A stretch of 64,000 bases of DNA from Saccharicrinis sp963675435 (GCA_963675435.1 OY776216.1:434001-498000), one strand, 5' to 3'. Counted from the first letter of the stretch, positions 1-10,059 are shown. The notes: generated from the letters alone by a model not told the origin. Translations and numbers: made by a program.

Positions 1-1059
1 CTTTATTGAATTATCTAACAAATGTTCAAATACTTTAGTAAGTGCTTCTTTATGCGTGTACAATTTATCACTACCATCATTGGCATCTAAAAATAATTTT
101 AATGAAATTGGCTTTTTACATGCACTAATTTCTGTAGAAAAATTATCATATACAGCGTTAAATACTTCATTAATTGCCACCACTTGTTTAGGTTCAACGT
201 AGGCCTTTGCCTGTAACTTAGAAATATCAATGATAGCATCCATTACTCTCATTAACTGATTTCCGTTTTGATGAACAATATTTAAATATTCTGATTTTTC
301 TTCACCACTCAAATTATTGGATCTTAATAATTCTGTGAAACCAATAATTGCATTCATCGGAGTACGAATTTCATGACTTAAGTTTGCCAAAAACGATGAC
401 TTAAGCATGTTACTTTCTTCTGCTTTTAGCTTAGCATCCTTAAGTTCGCTATTCATTTGATCAAGCTCCATATTCTTCCTAATCAACTCTTCTTTAAACA
501 CTAACAACTCAAGATTTCTTCGTTTAAGTTCACGCTCACTTTCCATATGTTCTAACTCTGATCCAATTCTGGAAGAAAACATATACATTAAGGATTCTTG
601 TCTTTTTTCATTGATTATAGGTTCAACAAATAATGCAGTTAACACACCGATAGATTGCATATTTGAACCATATAAAGGAACTGCCAGGTACGATTTTATA
701 TCTTTCCCTTGAAAATGCTTATTTAGTTTATCACTACTCTTAATATTTTGCAAAAAAGTAGAACATTTTTGCTCTATAACTTTCTGACATAAACTCCCTT
801 CCATAGGAAAGCTAATAGGCGATAGTATATCATTCCTGTCACAAAAAGCCACACTTTCTAATAGATTTTCAACCTCATTGACTCTGGCAATGAAGACATA
901 GTCTGCACACAAGTGTTTGTTTAATTTCAGAATGGTAGAGTTAAAGAACTCCTCACCAACACTTTGTTTTTCAGGACTAAACAAATCTTCAATGCACGAA
1001 TGCAAATCATCATCAAACTCTATCTTACTCTTCTTCAATATTTTATTCTGGCTTCTCAA
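1..1059 (-). CDS. Sensor histidine kinase, GAF-HisKA-HATPase (partial, C-terminus off window)
   Basis: Read on the minus strand, this encodes a GAF-like domain, a coiled coil and a HisKA domain whose H-box reads SFLANLSHEIRTPMNAIIGF (His codon at 373-375). It runs into the start of an HATPase domain (EHLLDNSIK) at the window edge, so the ATP-binding half is missing only because the window ends. No signal peptide or membrane segment is visible, so it is probably a cytoplasmic kinase. The start is uncertain: the frame is open from 1095 after a TAA at 1096-1098, and there is no ATG before the GAF domain. I chose the TTG at 1057-1059; the TTG at 1036-1038 or a rare ATT start is also possible. It is divergent from cysS, and no partner regulator is visible. 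Kinase assignment is secure; signal and start are not. Confidence 0.8.
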   Translation of the reverse strand, partial: MRSQNKILKKSKIEFDDDLHSCIEDLFSPEKQSVGEEFFNSTILKLNKHLCADYVFIARVNEVENLLESVAFCDRNDILSPISFPMEGSLCQKVIEQKCSTFLQNIKSSDKLNKHFQGKDIKSYLAVPLYGSNMQSIGVLTALFVEPIINEKRQESLMYMFSSRIGSELEHMESERELKRRNLELLVFKEELIRKNMELDQMNSELKDAKLKAEESNMLKSSFLANLSHEIRTPMNAIIGFTELLRSNNLSGEEKSEYLNIVHQNGNQLMRVMDAIIDISKLQAKAYVEPKQVVAINEVFNAVYDNFSTEISACKKPISLKLFLDANDGSDKLYTHKEALTKVFEHLLDNSIK

Positions 1060-1202
1060 AACAATTCTTTTTATTTCTTTTAATAAAAATGGAATTTATT
1101 CCTCTGTTACTATAACCTACTACGAAGAAAAAAAAAGGTTCCCTAATTACACTATTTTTTTGACAAGCATCCATATTTAATAGTTAAATGAATAGATTTT
1201 TG

Positions 1203-1210
1203 TAATTTTG
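1203..1210 (+). promoter_or_regulatory. Putative -7 element for cysS
   Basis: TAATTTTG matches the Bacteroidota -7 consensus TAnnTTTG and lies 25 nt before the cysS ATG, giving a very short leader. No TTTG -33 box is present at the usual spacing, so this is only half of a promoter. Confidence 0.4.
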
Positions 1211-1235
1211 ACATCCTTATAAAATGTAATGTGAA

Positions 1236-2717
1236 ATGAGTAAAGAAATATTTATATATAATACCTTATCCAGATCAAAAGAAAAATTTGAAAGTTTAAC
1301 TCCTGGTAAAGTAGGATTATACGTTTGTGGACCCACTGTTTACGGTGATCCACACCTTGGACATGCAAGGCCTGCTATTACATTTGATTTACTTTCGCGT
1401 TTACTTCGACATTTAGATTATAAGGTTAGGTATGTAAGAAACATTACAGATGTTGGTCATCTTGAAAACGATGCGGATGAAGGAGAAGATAAAATAGCAA
1501 AAAAAGCAAAGCTGGATGAACTGGAACCTATGGAAGTGGTACAATATTACACCGATAGGTACCATGATTACATGCAAATGCTAAATGTAAAAAGTCCAAG
1601 CATTGAACCAAGAGCATCTGGTCATATTATAGAGCAAATTGAATTCATAAAAAAAATACCTAGTACATATAAGTACGTTATAAACGGTTCTGTATATTTT
1701 GATGTCAGAAAATATAACTACAAAACATTCAAATATGGAATTTTAAGTGGCCGTAATCTAGATGACACACTAACAAATACTCGTGAATTAAAAAACCAAT
1801 CAGAGAAAAAAAACCCAGAGGATTTTGCCTTATGGAAAAAAGCAGCTCCTGAACATATTATGAGATGGAATCCCAATGTAAAAAATTGGGAGGAAGGTTT
1901 TCCAGGATGGCATTTAGAATGTTCTGCCATGAGCAAAAAATATCTTGGTGAGCAGTTTGACATACACGGCGGTGGACTTGATTTAATGTTTCCTCACCAT
2001 GAATGTGAAATTGCACAAAGTCGTGCAGCTAATAAAAAAGATCCTGCCAAATACTGGATGCACAACAATATGATTACCATCGAGGGGCAAAAAATGGGCA
2101 AATCGTTAGGTAATTTTATTACTCTTGAGCAATTTTTCACAGGTAACCATGAAAAATTGGATAAAGCTTATAGCCCGATGACTATTCGCTTTTTCATTAT
2201 TAAAACCCATTACAGAAGTCAATTAGATTTTAGTAACGAAGCGCTATTAGCCGCAGAAAAAAGTTTAACAAGATTAAAAGAAGCTATGTTAAATCTTGAC
2301 AAGATTACAGCTTCAACTGAAACTACTTTTTCTATTGACAAATTTGAAAACAAATGTTATACAGCGATATGTGATGATTTAAACACTCCAAGTTTAATTG
2401 CTCATTTGCTTGAAGGCGTTAAGCATATCAATAACTTACTTGCTGGTAATCTAAAAATATCTGCTCAAGACCTTGAATACTTTAAAAATCTAATGAAACT
2501 ATTTGTTAATGACATTTTGGGTTTAACCCAAGAGGAAAAAGCAGATAGCGGTACTGATAGTAAACTTGATGAGGTAATGCATTTACTGCTTCAATTAAGA
2601 TCTGATGCTAAAGCAAACAAAGATTGGGAAACAGCCGATAAAATTAGAAATGAACTTCAGAACCTGGGTTTTGTTGTTAAAGATGGTGCAGATGGCGCCA
2701 GTTGGGAATTAAAATAA
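1236..2717 (+). CDS. cysS: Cysteine--tRNA ligase
   Basis: Class I aminoacyl-tRNA synthetase that charges tRNA-Cys in the cytoplasm. At 493 aa it has the normal family length. Visible motifs are Cys31 in YVCGPTVYGDPHLGH (a zinc ligand in the family), the HIGH-type signature HLGH at residues 40-43, the zinc-site region WHLECSAM, the stretch HGGGLDLMFPHHECEIAQS, and the KMSKS-type loop as KMGKSLGNF. The C-terminal helical anticodon-binding part is present (NKDWETADKIRNEL near the end). The next gene starts 5 nt after the stop, so cysS probably heads a cysS-QC-rnhB transcript. Nothing unusual was seen. Confidence 0.97.
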   Translation: MSKEIFIYNTLSRSKEKFESLTPGKVGLYVCGPTVYGDPHLGHARPAITFDLLSRLLRHLDYKVRYVRNITDVGHLENDADEGEDKIAKKAKLDELEPMEVVQYYTDRYHDYMQMLNVKSPSIEPRASGHIIEQIEFIKKIPSTYKYVINGSVYFDVRKYNYKTFKYGILSGRNLDDTLTNTRELKNQSEKKNPEDFALWKKAAPEHIMRWNPNVKNWEEGFPGWHLECSAMSKKYLGEQFDIHGGGLDLMFPHHECEIAQSRAANKKDPAKYWMHNNMITIEGQKMGKSLGNFITLEQFFTGNHEKLDKAYSPMTIRFFIIKTHYRSQLDFSNEALLAAEKSLTRLKEAMLNLDKITASTETTFSIDKFENKCYTAICDDLNTPSLIAHLLEGVKHINNLLAGNLKISAQDLEYFKNLMKLFVNDILGLTQEEKADSGTDSKLDEVMHLLLQLRSDAKANKDWETADKIRNELQNLGFVVKDGADGASWELK

Positions 2718-2722
2718 ACATT

Positions 2723-3712
2723 ATGTGGAAATATATAACGCTTGTTACGCTTACAATTATTTTGGGATGTAACTCAAACAATGCAAAAACAAATATAGCT
2801 GGCGAAAAATCCAAAAAACAAAAAACAATTAAAATACCTTCATTTAATGCAGATTCAGCGTACCAGTATGTAGATGAACAAGTTGCATTTGGTCCTCGTG
2901 TTCCAAATACCGATGCTCATACTAAATGTGCAAATTATCTGTCTTCAAAACTTGAAGAATTTGGTGCTGATGTAATCGTTCAGGAAGCTCAGTTAATTGC
3001 ATTTGACAATAAGGTATTAAATGCTAAAAACATCATCGGACAATACAACCCTGAATTAAAAAACAGAGTATTGCTATTTGCACATTGGGATTCAAGACCA
3101 TTTGCTGATCATTGCGAAGATCCTGCAAGAAGAAACGAACCTATCTTAGGTGCTAATGATGGAGCTAGTGGTGTTGGTGTTTTGCTTGAAGTAGCAAGAT
3201 GTTTAAAAAATGACACTTTGCCAATAGGTATCGATATCATCTTTTTTGATGCTGAAGACTATGGTATTCCAGATCATCTTGATGTACAATGGAAGCCAGA
3301 TACATGGTGTTTAGGATCACAGTATTGGAGTAAAAATCCTCATACTCCCAATTACTATGCTCAATATGGAATTTTATTGGATATGGTCGCTGCACCGCAA
3401 GCAACTTTTTTCCAGGAACAACAATCTTTACAATTTGCACCTCGTATAGTTAAAAAAGTTTGGAATACTGCCAATGATATAGGCTTTGGAAATCACTTTG
3501 TATATGATAAAGGTGGAGCCATAACTGATGATCATGTTTATGTAAACAACATCCTAGGTATTCCTTGTATTGATATTATTCAATTTGATCCTACTACAAA
3601 TTCGAGCTTTGGCAGTTATTGGCACACGCATAATGACAATATGAATGTTATTGATAAAAATACAATGAAAGCTGTTGGCCAAACATTGCTACATGTAATT
3701 TACAATGAATAA
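2723..3712 (+). CDS. M28-family lipoprotein, glutaminyl-peptide cyclotransferase-like
   Basis: Predicted lipoprotein: the N-terminus MWKYITLVTLTIILGC carries a lipobox ending at Cys16. I start at the ATG at 2723, because an upstream in-frame ATG at 2702 would overlap cysS and spoil the signal peptide. The mature part is an M28/type II glutaminyl-cyclase fold with the metal-site segments FAHWDSRPFA, GANDGASGVG (Asp about 146), FFDAEDYG (Glu about 178) and SYWHTHNDN (His about 301-303). The WCLGSQYW segment also resembles type II QCs. In the family a zinc enzyme converts N-terminal Gln to pyroglutamate; an aminopeptidase activity cannot be excluded from sequence. It is likely tethered to a membrane facing the periplasm. 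It sits 2 nt upstream of rnhB. Several exported proteins in the window expose Gln after the signal peptide and are possible substrates. Confidence 0.85.
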   Translation: MWKYITLVTLTIILGCNSNNAKTNIAGEKSKKQKTIKIPSFNADSAYQYVDEQVAFGPRVPNTDAHTKCANYLSSKLEEFGADVIVQEAQLIAFDNKVLNAKNIIGQYNPELKNRVLLFAHWDSRPFADHCEDPARRNEPILGANDGASGVGVLLEVARCLKNDTLPIGIDIIFFDAEDYGIPDHLDVQWKPDTWCLGSQYWSKNPHTPNYYAQYGILLDMVAAPQATFFQEQQSLQFAPRIVKKVWNTANDIGFGNHFVYDKGGAITDDHVYVNNILGIPCIDIIQFDPTTNSSFGSYWHTHNDNMNVIDKNTMKAVGQTLLHVIYNE

Positions 3713-3714
3713 AC

Positions 3715-4323
3715 ATGAAGTTTAAATTACAAGAATACCTACATCAAGAAAAAGTTGAAGCTGGATGTGACGAAGCAGGAAGAGGCTGTTTGGCTGGCCC
3801 AGTTGTGGCTGCTGCAGTAATACTGCCAAGAGGATTCAAACACCCTTTATTAAACGATTCCAAACAACTTACAGAAAAGCAACGTCAGAAATTGCGACCT
3901 ATAATTGAACAGACAGCTATTGCCTGGGCTGTTTCTATTGTTGATAATACTGAAGTTGATGAAATAAACGTTTTAAATGCTTCTATTACTGGTATGCAAA
4001 GAGCAGTAGAAAACCTTAACTCAAAGCCGGAACATTTATTAATTGACGGAAATAAATTTAAACCATACAAAGACATACCGCACACATGTATCGTTAAAGG
4101 AGATGCAAAGTTTATGAATATAGCTGCTGCAAGTATCCTTGCTAAAACTCACAGAGATGAGTTAATGGAAAATTACGCTACTAAATTTCCAGGATATGAT
4201 TGGGAGAAGAATAAAGGTTATCCTACAAAAGCACACAGAGCAGCTATCAAAAAACTAGGAATTACACCACTTCACCGACAAACATTTAAATTATTGGATA
4301 CCCAGTTAAAGTTGGAACTTTAA
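3715..4323 (+). CDS. rnhB: Ribonuclease HII
   Basis: Cleaves the RNA strand of RNA/DNA hybrids and removes misincorporated ribonucleotides. The 202 aa length is typical. The signature EAGCDEAGRGCLAGPVVAAA carries the catalytic Asp19-Glu20 pair. LLIDGNKFKP supplies the next acidic residue, and KGDAKFMNIAAASILAKTHRDE is the conserved RNase HII segment with a further metal-binding Asp at its distal end. The C-terminal GYPTKAHRAAIKKLGITPLHR is also standard. It follows the QC-like lipoprotein by 2 nt and probably ends the cysS transcript. No oddities seen. Confidence 0.96.
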   Translation: MKFKLQEYLHQEKVEAGCDEAGRGCLAGPVVAAAVILPRGFKHPLLNDSKQLTEKQRQKLRPIIEQTAIAWAVSIVDNTEVDEINVLNASITGMQRAVENLNSKPEHLLIDGNKFKPYKDIPHTCIVKGDAKFMNIAAASILAKTHRDELMENYATKFPGYDWEKNKGYPTKAHRAAIKKLGITPLHRQTFKLLDTQLKLEL

Positions 4324-4446
4324 GCTATGTTTTTCGTATTAAAAAACTAATTATCATTGTTTTTATATTAGAAACTTTGTTATTTTACTAGCTTTCCATA
4401 TAATGGGGATTTTTGTCTTGTCGGGATTTTTAAAAGATTTAAGTAA

Positions 4447-6600
4447 ATGAGAAAATTAGTTGTACTATTCATTGCAATAGTAATGAGTCTTGGTAATACA
4501 GCCAGGGCTGATGAAGGGATGTGGCTTCTACCATTGATATCGAAGCTAAATGTTAATCAGATGAAAGAGATGGGTCTTAAGCTTTCTGCTGAAGACATCT
4601 ATAGCATTAATAACTCCAGCTTAAAAGATGCAGTTGTTATTTTTGGAGGAGGGTGTACTGGTGAATTAATCTCTGATCAAGGTTTAATACTTACCAACCA
4701 CCACTGTGGATATGAAAGTATCCAAAAATTAAGTTCTGTAGATCACAATTATCTTAAAGATGGTTTCTGGGCAAAATCATTAGAAGAAGAGCTACCTGCA
4801 GAGGGTTTATCTGTGACTTTCTTGAAAAGAATGGATGACGTTACCGATCAGGTTCTAAATGGTGTATCAAACGACTTGTCAATAGAAGATAGAGATAAAT
4901 TAATAGCAGAAAACACTTCTGAAATTATCAAAAAGGCTTCTGAAAATAACAATTACACAGTAAGAGTTAAAGATTATTTTGAAGGTAACCAATACTTCTT
5001 AATTGTATATGAAAAATATACTGATATAAGATTTGTGGGTGCACCACCATCATCAATAGGAAAGTTTGGTTTTGATACAGATAACTGGATGTGGCCACGT
5101 CATACTGGAGATTTTAGTATGTTTAGAGTTTATGCAGATAAGGATGGAAAACCTGCTGAATACTCAACAGACAATGTACCATTAAAACCTAAATATCACC
5201 TTCCTATATCGATAAAAGGTGTTGAAAAGGAAGACTTTGCTATGACTATCGGCTTTCCTGGAAGTACAAGTCGTTATCTTACTTCATGGGGGATTAAAGA
5301 ACGCATGAGTATTGTTAACGACTCAAGAATTATACCTCGTGGCATTAAACAAGATATATGGCATGAAGGTATGATGGCCAGTGAAAAAGTAAACATTCAG
5401 TACGCATCCAAGTTTAGCCGTAGCTCAAACTACTGGAAAAACAGTATTGGAATGAACCGTGGTCTTGAAAAATTACATGTAATTAGTAAAAAACAGGCCA
5501 TAGAAGATGAATTCTCAAAATGGGTAAATGCTTCTGAAAGCAGAAAGAAACAATATGGCGATGTTTTAACTAACCTTGAAACTACATATACAAAAAGAGC
5601 AGGAGAAAAGAAAGCATACAGTTACCTTGTTGAGTGTATGTTAAGAGGTACTGAAATAATTAATTTTGGAACTGGTGCATTTAAACTTAAAAGAGAATTA
5701 GCTTCTGAAGATCAGGAGAAAATCAATGCTGCCATTGAAAGCATTAAAGCTAGTATGGGTGGTTTCTACAAAGACTATAGCGTATCAACAGATCATAAAG
5801 TTTATGCAACAATGCTTAAGCTTTACTTTGACAAAATTGATAAAAAATACCATCCTTCATTTTTAGAAGATGTTGTTGTTAAGAAATTTAAAGGCGATTT
5901 TAACAAATACGCTGATTACGTATTTAAAAAATCCATCTTTGTTAATCAAGAAAAACTGGAAGCATTCCTTGCTAATCCTAAGCTAAAAACTCTTGAGAAA
6001 GATCCTGTAATGATTGCTGCTGAATCAACTATTGATACTTACAGAGGCTTATACTTAAGCTTAAAGGCTTACGACAAATTAGAATCGGAAAACAACCGTC
6101 TATTCTTAAAAGGATTAATGGAGATGAATCCTGATAAAGTATTTTATCCGGATGCAAACTTCACCATGCGATTAAGCTATGGTAAAGTAGGTAATTATGC
6201 ACCTAAAGATGCTGTTATTTATAAATACTACACTACATTAGCTGGGGTAATGGAGAAAGAACAACCAGGTAATTACGAATTTGAGGTTCCTGCAAAACTT
6301 AAAGAACTATATAATGATAAAGACTATGGCCAGTATGCAGATAAGGATGGTTCGTTAAGAGTTTGTTTTACTACCAATAACGACATAACAGGAGGTAACT
6401 CTGGTAGTCCGGTAATTAATGCAAACGGAGAATTGTTTGGTTTGGCATTTGACGGAAACTGGGAAGCCATGAGTGGTGATATCGCTTTTGAAACTGAACT
6501 TCAAAAATGTATCAACGTTGACATTAGATATGTTCTGTTTATTATAGATAAATATGCAGGTGCAAAGAATCTAATTAATGAAATGACTATTGTAAAATAA
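4447..6600 (+). CDS. dpp7: S46 family serine dipeptidyl-peptidase, DPP7 type
   Basis: Periplasmic serine exopeptidase that removes dipeptides from oligopeptide N-termini. The 717 aa length is typical of S46. A signal peptide is seen (cut after about Ala21, ARA|DEG). The chymotrypsin-like halves show CTGELISDQGLILTNHHCGY (catalytic His about 85-86) and GGNSGSPVIN (nucleophile Ser652). In S46 enzymes the residue equivalent to P. gingivalis DPP Gly/Arg673 separates DPP7 (Gly, hydrophobic preference) from DPP11 (Arg, acidic preference). Here the motif reads FDGNWEAMSGD with Gly about 670, so DPP7 specificity is inferred. It stands alone, 123 nt after rnhB, followed by a strong terminator. Such enzymes suit an organism that grows on peptides. 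Confidence 0.92.
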   Translation: MRKLVVLFIAIVMSLGNTARADEGMWLLPLISKLNVNQMKEMGLKLSAEDIYSINNSSLKDAVVIFGGGCTGELISDQGLILTNHHCGYESIQKLSSVDHNYLKDGFWAKSLEEELPAEGLSVTFLKRMDDVTDQVLNGVSNDLSIEDRDKLIAENTSEIIKKASENNNYTVRVKDYFEGNQYFLIVYEKYTDIRFVGAPPSSIGKFGFDTDNWMWPRHTGDFSMFRVYADKDGKPAEYSTDNVPLKPKYHLPISIKGVEKEDFAMTIGFPGSTSRYLTSWGIKERMSIVNDSRIIPRGIKQDIWHEGMMASEKVNIQYASKFSRSSNYWKNSIGMNRGLEKLHVISKKQAIEDEFSKWVNASESRKKQYGDVLTNLETTYTKRAGEKKAYSYLVECMLRGTEIINFGTGAFKLKRELASEDQEKINAAIESIKASMGGFYKDYSVSTDHKVYATMLKLYFDKIDKKYHPSFLEDVVVKKFKGDFNKYADYVFKKSIFVNQEKLEAFLANPKLKTLEKDPVMIAAESTIDTYRGLYLSLKAYDKLESENNRLFLKGLMEMNPDKVFYPDANFTMRLSYGKVGNYAPKDAVIYKYYTTLAGVMEKEQPGNYEFEVPAKLKELYNDKDYGQYADKDGSLRVCFTTNNDITGGNSGSPVINANGELFGLAFDGNWEAMSGDIAFETELQKCINVDIRYVLFIIDKYAGAKNLINEMTIVK

Positions 6601-6622
6601 TTAATTTCACAAATATAAAACT

Positions 6623-6656
6623 AAGGTTGGATATGAGCTATATCCAACCTTTTTTC
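6623..6656 (+). terminator. Rho-independent terminator after dpp7
   Basis: A perfect 12-bp stem (AAGGTTGGATAT, 6623-6634, with ATATCCAACCTT, 6640-6651) and a 5-nt loop, followed directly by more T residues. It separates the peptidase gene from the helicase gene. Confidence 0.9.
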
Positions 6657-6763
6657 GTTATAACTATAACAATAAAAAGATCGAAGTTTAAATTATTGCA
6701 TAATTAAGTATTATATTTACTTCTATCTTTAATTACTGATTCTACTCTAAAAAGGTATGCCAT

Positions 6764-8992
6764 ATGTATCAAACTACCGACCAAGCTCAAATCACAACCA
6801 GATTTATAAACAACACCAATCAAAATATATTTTTAACAGGTAAAGCCGGCACTGGTAAAACTACATTACTGAGAGAAATTAAGAAAAACACTCACAAAAG
6901 TGTTATTGTTGCAGCACCCACTGGGATTGCAGCAATAAATGCAGAGGGTGTAACACTTCATTCCTTGTTTCAGCTCCCATTCGGAGCATTTGTGCCAGAC
7001 AACAATGCGCTAAATAATGCATCTGTACATACACTTATTAATACACCACGAAGTTTATTAAGCAATATTAAGTTACATAAGAACAAACGTAACATGCTTA
7101 AAAAAATGGAACTCTTAATTATTGATGAAGTCAGTATGCTCAGGGCAGATATTCTCGATTCCATTGATCTGATTCTTCGATCTGTACGACGAAAAAGAGA
7201 TATTCCTTTTGGTGGTGTTCAGGTAATGTTTATTGGCGATATGCTACAATTACCTCCAGTTGTAAAGGATCAGGAATGGAATATTTTATCCCCATATTAT
7301 CCTAACGCATTTTTCTTTAATGCTCAGGTATTAAGAAACAATCCCCCCATTTACATTGAACTGGAAAAAATATATCGCCAATCTGATCAACGTTTTGTTG
7401 AATTGTTAAATAACTTGCGAGATAATAAAATTACCAATGATGATATTAATCTCTTAAACAAATATTACAAACCTGAGTATATTCAGAAGCATGATAATGG
7501 AGTAATATTATTGACAACTCATAACAGATTGGCTAACGAAAAAAATCAGAAAGCTCTAAATGAAATTACATCTAAATCTGTATTTTTTAATGCTGAGGTT
7601 ACAGGAGATTTTAATGAATTTAATTATCCTACAGATGACAAACTAGAGCTAAAACTTGGGGCTCAAGTAATGTTTACTAAAAATGACTACTCCGGAGAAC
7701 AACGATATTTCAACGGTAAAATCGGAATAATAACCAAACTGAACAAAGAAGAAATTGAAGTTAGCTTTCCGGACAAATCTGAGCCAGCTATGGTTGAACC
7801 TTATATATGGGAAAATAAAAAGTTTTCTGTAAATAAAGAAACTAACGAAATTGAAGAAGAAACTGTTGGAACCTTTAAGCAATATCCATTAAAACTTGCC
7901 TGGGCTATTACTGTACATAAAAGTCAGGGACTTACATTTAGCAAGGCCATTATCGATGTACAAAATGCATTTGCTCCTGGTCAAATATATGTAGCACTTT
8001 CCAGACTAAGCACTCTAGATGGATTGATTTTAACTTCACCAATTCCAAAAAACGGCATACAAATAGATAGTTCATTAGATGATTTTTCGAAACAGAAAAA
8101 ATCAACAACAGATTTAATACCTGTATTAGATATGTCTTCTAAAAAGTACTTCAATGACTTTGTTTTAAAAGCTTTTGACTTTTCTGACTTAACACAAGAA
8201 TTAAGTATTCATCTAGGAGGCTATACCAAAAGCGAAAAACGATCGGCAAAACAAAAATATAAAGATTGGGCACAAAAAATATTAAACGAAACAATACCTT
8301 TAAAATCGGTTGGAGATTCTTTTAGAGCTCAATTATACAAAATCATTTCTTCGAAAGAAGAAAATTATTTACAAACCTTATTAGAGCGAGTTAATAAAGC
8401 CTGCGAGTATTTTGAACCCCTGATTAAGAACCTGCATGACCAAATTCGCTCAACCTGTAACGAACTTAGAGGATCAAAAGGAACAAAAGCATATTACAAT
8501 GAATTAGTAGATTTATCAAATCTATACTACGGGCAATTACAATTAATATATAAGGCGCAAACTCTGCTAAAATCCTCAATTGATGGAACAAACTTCAGTA
8601 AAAACCTGATTAAAAATCCTGAGTTTGGGGAAACCAGAAAAGAAGAGCCCCAAAAACGAAAGAAAGCATCGACAAAACAACCTAAAGAAAAGAAAACTGA
8701 CACAAAACAAGTCACTTTCGAATTATATAACACAGGAAAATCGATTGACGAAATTGCCAAGGAACGTTCTTTAACTTCTGGCACTATTGAAGGTCATTTA
8801 GCTCATTACATTCAATTAGGGCAACTAGATATTTATGACTTCCTTGACAGTGAAAAATTGAATATGATTGAGAAAGAAATTCATAAACAAGATACTTTTG
8901 CTCTCAATCCACTAAAGGAGAAGTTAGGAAGCAAGGTAACCTATGGCGAAATTAAATTAGTAGTGGCACATATGTCAAAAGATACTAATTGA
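6764..8992 (+). CDS. Pif1/RecD-like superfamily 1 helicase with C-terminal HTH domain
   Basis: 742 aa ATP-dependent DNA helicase. The N-terminal half has Walker A FLTGKAGTGKTTLL (residues 23-36), Walker B with LLIIDEVSML, motif III-like FIGDMLQLPPV, and the C-terminal SF1B motifs WAITVHKSQGLTF and GQIYVALSRLSTLDGL. After this comes a helical region of about 250 aa, a Lys-rich linker (TRKEEPQKRKKASTKQPKEK) and a helix-turn-helix segment near residues 645-690 (NTGKSIDEIAKERSLTSGTIEGHL) like the HTH found at the end of RecQ-like helicases. The Pif1-like ATPase plus HTH layout recurs in Bacteroidota, so a replication or repair role is likely. It is a single gene, 48 nt upstream of the AraC regulator. 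The exact substrate cannot be inferred. Confidence 0.88.
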   Translation: MYQTTDQAQITTRFINNTNQNIFLTGKAGTGKTTLLREIKKNTHKSVIVAAPTGIAAINAEGVTLHSLFQLPFGAFVPDNNALNNASVHTLINTPRSLLSNIKLHKNKRNMLKKMELLIIDEVSMLRADILDSIDLILRSVRRKRDIPFGGVQVMFIGDMLQLPPVVKDQEWNILSPYYPNAFFFNAQVLRNNPPIYIELEKIYRQSDQRFVELLNNLRDNKITNDDINLLNKYYKPEYIQKHDNGVILLTTHNRLANEKNQKALNEITSKSVFFNAEVTGDFNEFNYPTDDKLELKLGAQVMFTKNDYSGEQRYFNGKIGIITKLNKEEIEVSFPDKSEPAMVEPYIWENKKFSVNKETNEIEEETVGTFKQYPLKLAWAITVHKSQGLTFSKAIIDVQNAFAPGQIYVALSRLSTLDGLILTSPIPKNGIQIDSSLDDFSKQKKSTTDLIPVLDMSSKKYFNDFVLKAFDFSDLTQELSIHLGGYTKSEKRSAKQKYKDWAQKILNETIPLKSVGDSFRAQLYKIISSKEENYLQTLLERVNKACEYFEPLIKNLHDQIRSTCNELRGSKGTKAYYNELVDLSNLYYGQLQLIYKAQTLLKSSIDGTNFSKNLIKNPEFGETRKEEPQKRKKASTKQPKEKKTDTKQVTFELYNTGKSIDEIAKERSLTSGTIEGHLAHYIQLGQLDIYDFLDSEKLNMIEKEIHKQDTFALNPLKEKLGSKVTYGEIKLVVAHMSKDTN

Positions 8993-9040
8993 TAAATTAG
9001 TTGTTTTTATATCTTTAAACATTATTTAGTAAATCCATTA

Positions 9041-9922
9041 GTGACAAAGCATAAACAAAATATTCCAACATACGGACTTCAGTCATTTAGTCATCCTCAA
9101 TATGCAGGAAGACAATTTCAGGTTGAAGTTTTTGATGCAAACCGTCACTTTCAGGTTAGCTACCCCCATCGTCATGACTTTTTTGAAGTTTTGTTTTTGC
9201 AAAAAGGATCTGGCATTCATGTTATTGACAGTTCAGAATATAAAATTGAACCACCATGTGTATTTTTCATGTCACCAGGTCAGGCACACAAATTAGAATT
9301 ATCAAGTGATATAGATGGTTACCTTTATATTTTTGCAGCCGAATACTATTTATACGATAAAAACAATCAAAACCGACTTCTCGAATTCCCTTTTTTCTTT
9401 ACCATCAACCAGGATAATCCTCCACTTCAGCTAACCAATGCAACTGACGCTCAATTTTTCAAACAACTTTTCATTAAAGCGATTAATGAGGTTGAAAGGG
9501 ATACCATTAATACAGACTTAACGCGATCTCTATTAGATACCATTTTAAACTACGCATCTTCGTTATACAAAATTGAGGAACAAAAAATTGAAAAAGGTAA
9601 AGGCCATTTACTCGTTAAGCGTTTCTTTCAATTGGTAGAAGAAAATTATCAGAATAACTTAAGTGTAAATCAGTATGCCGAAATGTTGGCAATTACTCCC
9701 AACCATCTTACGCAAACAATTAAACAATTAACTGGCAGAACCTCAAACGAAATTCTGCAAAGTAAACAGATACTTGAGATAAAAAGATTATTAATTCACA
9801 CCAATCTATCAGTAACTCAAATTTCTGATGAACTTAAATTCAACGATCAATCCTACTTTACAAAGTTCTTTAAAAAAGTAACAGGCACAACACCTGGCAA
9901 ATTCAGAACAAAACACTCATAA
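9041..9922 (+). CDS. AraC-family transcriptional regulator
   Basis: 293 aa. The N-terminal cupin-like sensing domain (about residues 20-160) contains SYPHRHDFFEVLFL, typical of AraC_binding folds. The C-terminal two-HTH AraC domain (about 195-290) contains NLSVNQYAEMLAITPNHLTQTIKQ and the signature SVTQISDELKFNDQSYFTKFFKKVTGTTPGKFR in separate helices. The start is a GTG at 9041; no in-frame ATG precedes the cupin domain. It lies 258 nt upstream of ilvC on the same strand. Proximity invites the idea that it controls ilvC or a small-molecule response, but nothing in the sequence shows this, and its ligand is unknown. Confidence 0.9.
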   Translation: MTKHKQNIPTYGLQSFSHPQYAGRQFQVEVFDANRHFQVSYPHRHDFFEVLFLQKGSGIHVIDSSEYKIEPPCVFFMSPGQAHKLELSSDIDGYLYIFAAEYYLYDKNNQNRLLEFPFFFTINQDNPPLQLTNATDAQFFKQLFIKAINEVERDTINTDLTRSLLDTILNYASSLYKIEEQKIEKGKGHLLVKRFFQLVEENYQNNLSVNQYAEMLAITPNHLTQTIKQLTGRTSNEILQSKQILEIKRLLIHTNLSVTQISDELKFNDQSYFTKFFKKVTGTTPGKFRTKHS

Positions 9923-10059
9923 CTCACTACAATACTGCATATAAACTAATTCACAAAAACAACTCTTAAAAAGAAAGTAAAATCACAATCCATGAAAAAT
10001 ACCTAAATATTGTGCTTTTGTAAATAATTATTTTAAAAAATTAGATGTTGATTTGTATC

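Noticed and set aside
917..1180. Plus-strand 87-codon frame
   Set aside because: Antisense to the GAF region of the kinase; low-complexity Phe/Leu-rich product with no motif.
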